From: Cinclus cinclus | Lineage: Eukaryota; Chordata; Aves; Passeriformes; Cinclidae | Direction: 5' to 3' | NCBI RefSeq assembly: GCF_963662255.1 | Contig: NC_085056.1 | Span: forward strand, 10,110,216 to 10,174,215 | Length of the DNA stretch: 64,000 nucleotides | Part shown: in pieces, positions 1 through 8,400 of the stretch | How positions within the stretch are numbered: the first letter of the stretch is position 1 | How the letters are laid out: each line of letters begins with the position of its first letter | Translations under genes and position numbers: made by a program | The notes under the pieces: generated by a model | Told to the model about the DNA's origin: nothing | Databases searched by the model: none | Seen by the model: the letters and a program-made list of their open reading frames with translations, nothing else

Positions 1-2742
1 GGCGCCGGGGGCGGCAGCGGCGGGGCCGCCGGCGGGGTGCCCGTGCAGGGCCCCGAAGGAGCCGTAGTTCGTGTAGCCGGGGTAAAAGGGCGCCGTGTAG
101 TAGAGCGGCCGGGGCAGGACCGCCCCGTTGGGGAAGGGGCACTGCGCGCCCGGCGAGCGCGGCCGCGGCGGCGAGCGGGACGGGCCGCTGCCTCCCAGCA
201 CGGCGGGGCCGGGGGGTGCCGCCTCGCCTCCGGCTTCCTTAGCCTTGTCCGCCGAGGTGGCGATCTCGGCCAGCGACCAGAGCTTGGGTTTGGCGAGGGC
301 CGCCTGCTGCGGCGAGTGGATGACGGAGGCGCCGGTGGCGGCGGGCAGCAGCGGGTGCAGGTCGGCGGCGTGCGGCGGCCCGGCGGCGGTGGAGGGCGGG
401 CGGTACGGCGGGGGCTCCTCGCCGCCCGCCGGCGGCGGCCCCCGGCCCGCCGGGCACGGTCCCATCGGGGAAGCGCCGGGCGCCTTGTGGGGGACGGGCG
501 GCCCGTCGAGCCGCTCCTCCGCTAGCTCTTTGCAATCCGAGTCGCTGAGGCCGCTCTCGGCCTCCCTGGGGCCGGGGGACTCCTGGAGGCGCTCGCAGCC
601 CGGCGCTGCCTTGGGATCCGCCGCTCCTGGTTGGGGGAGAAAGGACAGGGGTGGGGGGGGCAGCTCTCGGGTTCGCCCTGCGCCCCCAAACCCGCCCACC
701 CACTTCGCAGCCCACCCCTCGGTCCCCGCCATGGTCAGGTCCGCGCCGCTGCCCGCCGGCTCCCCCCGCCCCGGGGAACAGGCCGGACCGCACCGGGCCG
801 GGGGCAGCCCCGAGGGCGCGGCCGCGGTGACCCGGCCGAGCCCGCTGTCCTACCTGTGTCCGGCGTCCCGGGGTCCCCTTTCTCCTCTAGTTTCTGGGGC
901 TCGTCCTCGTCGTTTTTCTCCAGGTCGATGTTCTCCTCTTCCTCCTCGTCCTCGCTGCGGTTTCGTGGGGTCCAGGTCATCTTGTTCTCCTTCTTGAGCC
1001 GCCGCCGCGCGTTGGCGAACCAGGTGGAGACCTGGGTGAGGGTCATTTTGGTGATGATGGCCAGCATGATCTTCTCGCCCTTGGTGGGGTAGGGGTTTTT
1101 CCGGTGCTCGTTGAGCCAGGCCTTGAGGGTGGCCGTGGCGTCCCGCGTCGCGTTCTTGCGGTACGCAGGGTCCCCGTAGGGGTAGGAGCCGAGCGGCGCC
1201 GCGTACGGGTGGTACCCCAGGGAACCGGCCATGCCCGGCGTGTGGTCGTAGGGCGAGCCCTGGGGAAAGAGGGGAGAGCGGCCCGGCGGGGCGAGGTCAG
1301 CGGCCGCAGGAAGGCAATGACAGGGCAAAGGCAACGCTAGGGCCTGCCCGCAGCCCCTGCCCGCAGCCCCTGCCCGCGCCCCGCCGCCTCTCCCCCTGCG
1401 CCGGACCCTGCCCGGCTTCTTTCCCGGGAGGAAGGGCCTGGGGGCTCTCCGAGGCCCGTAGTCGCCAACCCCAGGAGAACACCGGCTGCCTGCAGCAATC
1501 CAGCGGTTCTCCCCCAAACGCAGGAGCGGAAAAGCAAGTGGGCAGCGCGGCGAGGGGGCGGACAGCAGCAGGGGGACCGGAGCCTTACCCCCGGCGCTAC
1601 GATTGCGGCAGACAACCTGCCGGGCCCAGGCGGCAGGGCGGGCTGGGCCGCTCCTCCCTGCCCAGGGATCGGAGGAGGAAAAAATAAAGGGAAAAATAAA
1701 AGAGAGAAGAAAAGAAGATAAAAGAGGAAAAAAAAATAGAGAGAAGAGGGGCAAAAATAAAAAGGCAAAAGAAGAGAAAAGGATTCAGAAAAAGGAAAGG
1801 AGGAACTGTGAAACTCTGCCCTAAACGTAGAGGAGAAGCTGAGCCAAAGTCGCCGGTTTTTGGGGGCAGCTGCGGGGCGTTGGCTGTGGCCGCAGCTCTG
1901 CGGTGTGGATGTCCCGCACTCGGACTGGCCCCGCGGTGCCCCGCGGGCGCGCACGGCGGCGCAGTGCCCTACCTTCCCCTTCCCTTCCCTTGCCCGCGCA
2001 GCCCCGCGGAGCAGCTCGCGGCCATGGGATTAGAGCGCTGCAATATTTAAGCCTAATTATCGCCGTGCAGGGGAAAGTTGCCTGGATTTATCGCCCGGAT
2101 TTCTCCCATCGCCGACCGGTCCTGATTTCATTCCCTTTTCAATCACAACAAGCTAATGGTTGCAGAACTATGATTGGGGGGTTTTATACGTTTAATTTTA
2201 TTTTTTAAGGGAATGAAACCGGTCCCTGCCTGCCCTGGTCCTGCTCGCCCGGGCCGTGTCGGCGACTCCCCCCGCGCCCGGCCCTGCCCGCCGCTGCCGC
2301 CTGCAACAGTGTGAGGCAGGGCACGGCAGCGATGCGGGAAAGTTGGGCGGCGTGGCCGGGAGCCGAGCTCCCTTTTGTCCCCGAGATCTCAAAAATAAAA
2401 TGGGAACAAAAAGCAGGCCCGGGAGAGGGGGGCAGGCGCCCGCGGGATGCCGTCGTGCCCGGCGCGGTGCCGGCTGCCCGCGGCTGCTCTTACCACGTAG
2501 GAAGTGAAGGCGGCGGCGGCGGCGGCGGCCGGGTCGGTGCCGTACTGGAGGTGGGAGTTGTAACCCGGGGAAGGGGCGGTAAAGGCGGTAGATCCGGCAT
2601 AAGGGGAAAAAGCAGAGCCCGAAGAAGATCTCCCAAGTTCATCGGTCCTGGGTCCGGAGATCACGCTGGTGCTGTACGCCGGGCAGGAATAGAGAGCCAA
2701 GGACGCTGACGGCTGGTACAAGTAACCCTGAGGATACGACAT
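1..2742 (-). CDS. IRX5: Iroquois homeobox transcription factor IRX5 (5' part, C-terminus off window)
   Basis: IRX5 is a TALE-class homeodomain transcription factor acting in the nucleus in patterning of heart, retina, limb and neural tissue (family knowledge). Coding exons on the minus strand are 2742-2494 (249 nt, residues 1-83), 1259-854 (406 nt, residues 84-218 plus one base) and 626-1 (626 nt, to residue 427). All junctions obey GT-AG: donors CGTG|GTAAG at 2494/2493 and ACAG|GTAGG at 854/853, acceptors TTTCCCCAG at 1260 and CCCAACCAG at 627. The start [19 protein letters not shown] is the known IRX5 N-terminus. A seven-alanine run sits near residues 72-78. The TALE homeodomain spans about 113-175, with the PYP loop at 139-141 and WFANARR at 163-169. 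An acidic stretch follows (SEDEEEEEN, about 185-193), and the Iro box [13 protein letters not shown] is at 331-343. [17 protein letters not shown] near 394-410 separates IRX5 from IRX1-4 and IRX6. The human protein is about 483 residues, so roughly the last 60 are missing here because of the window edge. Confidence 0.97.
627..853 (-). other. IRX5 intron 2
   Basis: A 227-nt phase-1 intron separating the exon that ends after the acidic region (residue 218) from the exon carrying the Iro box. Both splice sites are canonical on the minus strand. The interior is GC-rich with G-runs (for example 649-660 on the plus strand). I see no further element in it. Confidence 0.85.
1344..1380. repeat. 13-bp GC-rich tandem repeat, 2.8 copies
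   Basis: The unit CTGCCCGCAGCCC is repeated exactly at 1344-1356 and 1357-1369, with a partial third copy to 1380. It lies in IRX5 intron 1 about 85 bases from the exon 2 acceptor and probably arose by local slippage. Confidence 0.85.
1671..1803. repeat. Long purine-rich tract in IRX5 intron 1
   Basis: About 130 bases made almost only of A and G on the plus strand, rich in AAAATAAAA and GAGAAGA words. The IRX5 pre-mRNA, copied from this strand, is therefore pyrimidine-rich (U/C). It sits about 410-540 bases upstream of the exon 2 acceptor in transcript order. Confidence 0.8.
2030..2215. promoter_or_regulatory. A+T-rich conserved-looking element in IRX5 intron 1
   Basis: A sharp A+T-rich patch inside the CpG island. 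It contains CAATATTTAAGCCTAATTATC, a TTTAATTTTATTTTTT block, ATTGG (CCAAT on the minus strand, near 2172) and TATAAAA on the minus strand at 2188-2182. The TAATTA-like and TTTAATTTTAT words are homeodomain-type sites. Enhancer or alternative-promoter function is inferred from composition and place only. Confidence 0.35.
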
Positions 2743-2970
2743 GGCCAGGCGCACACATATACCCGGGAGCCCAAGGCGCCGGGAGGGAGCCGCCGCGCTG
2801 CCGGGCTGGGGCGGCTGCGGCCGGGGCTTCGCGGGAGCCTCTCTGCCCTCGCCAGCTGGGCAGCGGCGGCACCTTGCTCTGCGCCGGGGCTGCTGCTCCG
2901 CTTTCGCCTGCAGCCGGGCACCGCTTCCTCCTTTTTCTCCCCCCCTTGCTTTCCCGTCTTTCCCTCCCCC

Positions 2971-3000
2971 CCTCCTCTCTTTCTCTCTCTCTCTCTCTCC
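2971..3000. repeat. (CT)n microsatellite in the IRX5 5' leader region
   Basis: A CT-rich simple repeat embedded in a wider pyrimidine tract (about 2930-3050), 230-260 bases upstream of the IRX5 start codon. In IRX5 sense orientation it is a (GA)n tract, a common GAGA-type feature of developmental promoters and 5' UTRs. Confidence 0.8.
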
Positions 3001-3289
3001 CCCTTGCACTGAGGGGCTTTTTTTTCCCCCCTTCCTCCTCGCTCTCGCTTTCCGAAGGGTCCTGCCAAGATGCTAAGTTGGAAATTGCAGCTCCTGACGC
3101 CTTCAGCACGGCCCGGCGAGGCTCCTCCTTCGCGGGGTGTTGTCAGTGGAAGGACTGGCAGGACCCCGCTGGGCTGCCGCGGCCGGGCCCAACCAGCGGG
3201 AGGGCTCCGCGCTTCCCTGGCCCTCCCCAGCGCTCAGAGGCTCAAGTGCGCCGGCTCCTGGATTGCAGTCACCTCCGAGCCATTTAAGA

Positions 3290-3480
3290 TCAGCTCCAAC
3301 TTTCTGCATGTGCTAAATACCGTGCGGAGCCGCGTTGCGCCGGAATGCAAGCCAATCAGTATATGAAAAAAAAAATAGATCTTTAATAAGATTTATTAGC
3401 CGCCCGGCTCCCCCTCTGCATAGCCACCCCTCCTCGTGCTCTCTTGCTCCTGCCCCTCCCTCCGCTAAATCATTGGAGGT
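3290..3480 (-). promoter_or_regulatory. Possible IRX5 core promoter region
   Basis: An A+T-rich dip upstream of the 5' leader with a CCAAT-type box on each strand: CCAATCAG at about 3352 on the plus strand, and ATTGG near 3471 giving CCAAT on the minus strand. AATAAATCTTATTAAAG-type sequence lies between them. No TSS can be fixed from sequence. The place, 550-740 bases upstream of the start codon, is reasonable for a GC-rich developmental promoter. Confidence 0.3.
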
Positions 3481-3859
3481 GGGATGTACGGCGGACTGGT
3501 GGTGCTGTTAGTTTTGATTTTCTTAACAAAAAAAGGAGCTTTTCGTCGGGGAAGAGCCGCAGCCCTGGGCTGCTCGGCCGGTCACTCCCGCGGGTACGGG
3601 CCACCTCGCCACCGGACCTGTTGCGGCGGCTGTGCGGGCGGAGCGGCGGGGGTCCGGCCAGGAGCGGGGATCAGCTTCGCGGAGGGCTCGGATTTAGTCT
3701 TTCCCAGCGCCGGTCGAGGGAGAAGGGCGATCCGGAGGGGAGCGGAGGGGGCTGAGATGGGTCCGCAGACACCGCTCAGAGCGAGGGTTTGCCCGCGCAT
3801 CTAAGGAGCACACCGGCTATCCTCCCCCCGCCCTCGGCTCTTTGAAGGGTCGAGGCGAA

Positions 3860-4140
3860 AGCAGATTAAAACCATATGAACCAGGATAAATCCCTGCCGA
3901 TCAGAAGATGTAATCTCCTGTGCTTCCACCAGATATATTTGCCAATAGAAACATATCCCGATTTATTCCCTTCTTGCATTTTGTTTTCCCTTGGAGTTGA
4001 GGAAAGGAGCTGCTCCAGCGGCCGCGGACCACCGGCCATCGGGATCCGCCGTGCCTTCCTCGGTCGAGGGAGGGGGACCGATATAATAAAATTTATATTT
4101 TTAGAATTTATTTTATTTTGTAACTTTTGCATTTCCCGAC
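3860..4140. promoter_or_regulatory. A+T-rich conserved-looking element between IRX5 and the divergent transcript
   Basis: This A+T-rich segment interrupts the CpG island between the two divergent promoters. It includes CCAATAGAAACATATCCCG and, at about 4080-4125, a block of TATAATAAAATTTATATTTTT character. It holds no credible coding frame. Its place between two promoters suggests a shared proximal enhancer or promoter element. Confidence 0.35.
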
Positions 4141-4489
4141 CGTAATGCTCTCGTCGCGCTCTCCCCCGGGACGTACGCGGAGACGCGAGCAGCAGGGGTG
4201 TGTTTTAAAACGGGCAGGCCGGGGCAAGAGCTCCCCGTGTCGCCGTGGAGGCGACACCGACGCCGCCCCGCTCCCTCCGTCCCTCCCTCCCTCTCTCCCT
4301 CCCTCTGCGGGGCTCCGTCCCGGCGGCAGCATCCACAGCCCATCAGCTGGGCGCAGGCCCGAGCGGCCGAGCGGCCGCGCTGCAGGGCCGGGGCTGGGTG
4401 GGGAGGGCGCGCTGTCCCCGCTGCCTTCGGGGGGGGACGCGGCAGGAGAGGGGCGGGCGCTGCAGAGTAACCCCCGTACCCTGCCCTGC

Positions 4490-4502
4490 ACTACAGTACC
4501 CA
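4490..4502 (+). promoter_or_regulatory. ZNF143/THAP11-type promoter motif (ACTACAGTACCCA)
   Basis: The 13-mer fits ACTAYRNNNCCCR exactly, the core of the promoter motif bound by ZNF143 and THAP11 (Ronin), which is typical of CpG-island and bidirectional promoters. GC boxes (GGGCGGG near 4451, CCCGCCCC near 4525) flank it. It lies about 290 bases upstream of the predicted first splice donor of the divergent transcript, where its TSS is expected. Confidence 0.5.
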
Positions 4503-4766
4503 TCAGGCCGCGGCCCCGCCAGTCCCGCCCCCGGCCGTCCCGGCGCATGACTGGCTGTTCCCCCGCCGGCGGCGGCCGCTCCGCTTCTTCCACGGGCCCG
4601 CGGAGCTGTCCCTCAGCGCGGGGTGTGGAGGGCGGTGGCGGCGCGGGCGCGGTTGCGGCGGAGTTCGGAGGCGGCGCTGACAGGACGGCGCGCGGAGGCG
4701 CTGCGGGCCGCGGCGGCTGTCCCCGGCCCGGAGCAGCCCGGCTTTGCTGAGCCCGGCCGTGCTAAT

Positions 4767-4790
4767 CCCGGCCCGGCCCGGCCCGGCCCG
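4767..4790 (-). repeat. CCCGG pentamer tandem repeat with G-quadruplex potential
   Basis: Five CCC tracts separated by GG lie at 4767-4789, giving five GGG tracts with CC loops on the minus strand. They abut the predicted exon 1 donor at 4792/4793 of the divergent transcript. The non-transcribed (RNA-like) strand is C-rich, so any quadruplex would form on the template strand. Confidence 0.75.
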
Positions 4791-5059
4791 AGGTGAGGGA
4801 GCGGCGGCGGCGCTGCCCCGGCGCGGGGCGCCCCCTGACGGGCGGCGCGGGTCGGCCCCGGCCCCGCTGGTCCCGGCAGCGCCGCGGGGCACGGCGGGGC
4901 CGTACCGGGCTCGGCTCCTCCTCGGCGCTGCTCCCGAGCCGCGCTCGGTCTGGCCCTTCCCTCCTCTGTCCTCTTGCACTTCCTCGCCCCCCGTTTCGTT
5001 TTTGTTTTTTTGTTTTGGTTTTTTTTTTTTTTTTTTTAATTTAATTTAAAAATGCGCGA

Positions 5060-5380
5060 TGTGCGGAATTCAGTCTCTTTAAACTCCATGTGGTTCTGCC
5101 CCAGTGAACGGGATGGGTCCATCCCCGGCTCTCACTCTCCCTTACATGCTCAATCCACACAGGTGTGCACTTTCATCAGTTTTCGACTGTACAGTGTCAC
5201 CGGTATTTGTCCCCGGTTTCATTATAACGATCGCTCTGGAGCACTGCATTTCTTTCTCCACTCGAAAGCTCTTCTGTCATAATCCTCTGACAATCCCCCT
5301 TGTTCGGGAAGTGAGATATCATGTGGTCAAGTTTTATACATTTAACATTCATTTTATATGTGAGTGGAATAACTAACTGC
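5060..5380. promoter_or_regulatory. Conserved-looking element in the first intron of the divergent transcript
   Basis: Just outside the CpG island, this segment keeps isolated CpGs (CACCGGT, TAACGATCGC, ACTCGAAAG), contains ACACAGGTGTGCAC and several TATA/TTTA words, and has no repeat character. It looks like selected non-coding sequence. Enhancer function is inferred only. Confidence 0.35.
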
Positions 5381-5433
5381 TTTTCCGTACTCCTTTCTTT
5401 GTAGGAAGAAGCAGAAGTTTTAACCATCTTCCC

Positions 5434-8400
5434 ATGGCATCTGACTTTTTTGAAGAGGAGGTAAGGTTAACGTCATGTAAAATTACCCTCTTTATTTCTG
5501 ATGTTCCACTAATCTTTCTTCTGTAGGCATACATTTTAGAAACTGGTGAGTTCATGCATACTTTCATGCCTTGCAAACATAATACCAGAGCTGATTAATA
5601 AATGGTAGTGATAGAACTCTTATGCCGTCAGGATTGTAAGTGCCTATCAAACTGACATTCTCACTACATTATGCCATTATTATGTTCTTTGCAGTTTTAA
5701 AAGAACTGTAGATAATTATTCAAGATATTGAAACATTCAGTTTATAGTTCTATTGCTGTGGTTGTCACCTTCACTTTGTAACAAATTTGAGACTCATTTC
5801 TTAAGGATGTCTCTATTTTCTGCTTTATTTGCACACTGATAGCTCTACTGAATGAATAGTCGCAGCAACTTTTTCCTCTGGTAGGAGCATATTAAAATGT
5901 GAAAGTCTGAGACTAATCTGCTTTGCAGGACTTTTCAGCCACTTGATTGAAGGGAAATAAGGTTTGTTTCAAGACTCTTACATTGTTCATCAGTTCTGTT
6001 AACAAACGTGGGGCTTGAGGATACATTTGCTGCTTCTTTGCATTTTTGCTGAAGGTATGTGCATTTGAAGGTATGGATGAGTTTTTGGTATCAGGAGTTC
6101 GTGGATTTTGCAGCTGCCAGTGAAACTATAACGGTGCAAGTTGATACTGACATTCTGGGCTTTGTATATTTTTCTCATAATTTTTTGGAAGATAAATTGT
6201 TAATGCAATAGGAAAAAAAACCTTGCCTTAAACATCTTATTTAACAATGGCTTGGATTTACAGGCTGGCTGTTCACTCTTGACTTTATTTAAATTTAGGC
6301 ATGTGAATTTAGATTCAGCTTCTATAAATAAATAATTAAAATCCCTATTTTTATAGCCTTCAGTTTGATGGGCTGGTCCTGCAAAGCTGTTAGAAGGGTC
6401 TTTGGTTAGTTTAGTAGTGGGACTCCAGCAGGGTTTTTGGTATGATAGGAAATTGGATTTGAGATGACTGCACAAAACGTGACCCAAAATATAACGACAT
6501 TTGAATCTGCATCTTTGTTTTCTCTACGCTGGTTTCTTTTGCATAATTTGATTTAGATTGTGCAAACGTTGTACAGCATAAAATGGCTTAATAAATTAGT
6601 GCATGAATGTACAGTAGGGATCGGCTGAAAATATTTTCTTTCTGGGAGAAACAAATGTGAAAAGAGGCAGAATGATCCTGAAAGTAACAGGAAACTGTTT
6701 TAAAAGTACAGCTATTGGTAGGCTCTAACTGTAAGTGCTTTGGTTTCAGGTGGCTTGTAGTGAATGAAGTTAAACTTGGCTATCTTGGATATGATGCACC
6801 TTAATTTAATTAATTTAATAGCTACTTTCTGTTGAAACTTTAAAATCTAACGATCCTGTTTTTATTGCACTCTTTAAAGATCTAATCGTTCTTCTGTGTG
6901 TCTGAGATGTAAAACTTAGTGCAAGGAGAGACAACAGATTGGTTCCGTCATATGATTTTGTTGGGTTTTTTTGAGAGTACTTAAAAGATTATGATGGATA
7001 ATGCTGTCTTGCCAAAGAATGCCGACACAGGTGTTCATCATTATCTTAATTAAGATCCTGAGAAAATGTCATCTTTCGGCATGAATTATGAAGGGAGATG
7101 CATTAGGAGATCATTTCAACTTTTTTTTTTTCTTTTTACAGGGGTAGATGAGAAGGAGGCTGTTTTCTCAAAACCTTTTTGATATTTCTTTATCAGAATA
7201 CCTGACCTTAGACCCTGAATTTGTTTTTCCAGTTCAATTTCTGACAGTATTACCAAAAGATCTGTATGTGATGCTAAAGGGAATCCTCTTAAAGAAAAAA
7301 AAAAATTAAAAAGTAATTCCCCTACAAGATGCCCTGTTTCATTTCAAGGTGTACTATTAAAAAAAATCCAAAACAAACCTGTGAGACTCAGAAGGTAGTG
7401 GAAATTGCTGCCAGAAACATCGGATAAGAGATGTTTTATACAGTATATTTAAAAGTATTAACAGCTCATAACAGTGAAAAATAAATACATGTGAATATTC
7501 ATTTTTTTAATTAGGCATGAAGAGAAAAGAAAATTTTCCTTCTGATCTTTGCACTGCCATAGAAGTAAAACTAATTGGCATGCAAAGAGGAGGGAGGGGC
7601 CTGTGTCTTTCTGTGTTAAATCAATACATTATTAACTGGGCAAGAGCTAAAAAAATGCATGTAAAATACTGGCTTTAAAATTAGGGGCCCTTTCCTGCAG
7701 GTACGGCTGCCACTTCCCTCAGGTGCAGTGCTGGGAATTCCAGGGTCAGGCAGTGCACTGAAGTGCCTGTGTTTTGTGGCTCTCAGCCTAGGTAAAGTAT
7801 CCTGGAAGGAGCTCTCTGGGCAAGATCCTCAGCTGCTCTGCTGTTTCTTCTGCCTGCACTTCCTTTGCCCGAGATTCTTATTGTTCACACTCTCTGTGTT
7901 TGTGGTCTGAGAGCGAGGTGTAAACTCGTGAACACCTAGAATAACTCTTCTGTGCCTAGTGTTTGGGTATTAGGTAGCTAGGAGTTTTGTTTTTCTCTCC
8001 AAGCCTTTCTATTTTAAATCACTTCTTGTCTGCTAAAAGAAATCTGATTATCAGTTCCAGTTTGGTTTTTTTTTTAATTGTTTCAGCAGCCTTTTTAGTG
8101 TGTGGAATAAAATACAGAAGTGCAGCTGACAAGCCTTTAAAGCACCCAGTTATTGTACTGAGCATGTAGCTCCAAAGATCTTGACAGTATCATGGGAGAA
8201 CCTAAAACTGTATTTCAGTTTCCTTGAAGTTTCCTGTAATTAACTTAAATGGCATTATTTGCTTGTATTTGTTGGCATAGTATGGACTGAATTAAGAATG
8301 TCTTTGGGGTTTAGTTCCATGGACATATGCAGAAAATAGACTTTGAGTGAAAAATGAAAAACTGCTTTCTTTCATGTCTGAAACAAGTTTTTCACTTACA

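Larger units (their letters stand above)
1260..2493 (-). other. IRX5 intron 1
   Basis: A 1,234-nt phase-0 intron after codon 83 (FTSYV|GSPYD). It holds a 13-bp tandem repeat (1344-1380), a long polypurine tract (about 1671-1803) and an A+T-rich patch with CCAAT and TATA-like words (about 2030-2215). Each is listed separately. Confidence 0.85.
1..5000. promoter_or_regulatory. CpG island covering IRX5 5' half and the divergent promoter
   Basis: CpG dinucleotides are dense from base 1 to about 5,000, with high G+C and many CCGCC/GGCGG words, then drop abruptly beyond about 5,050. Irx genes are typical Polycomb-regulated genes with broad CpG islands (established knowledge), so this is likely a bivalent-chromatin domain in early cells. 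Confidence 0.85.

Noticed and set aside
37..997. Long plus-strand open frames opposite IRX5 exon 3 and intron 2 (162 and 289 codons)
   Set aside because: They lie antisense to a well-identified IRX5 exon in GC-rich DNA where stop codons are rare. The proteins are low-complexity Gly/Arg/Pro/Ser with no recognisable domain.
4113..5049. Several Arg/Ala/Pro/Gly-rich frames on both strands in the CpG island
   Set aside because: Stop-poor GC-rich sequence explains them. They overlap each other in many frames and show no homology or conserved start context.
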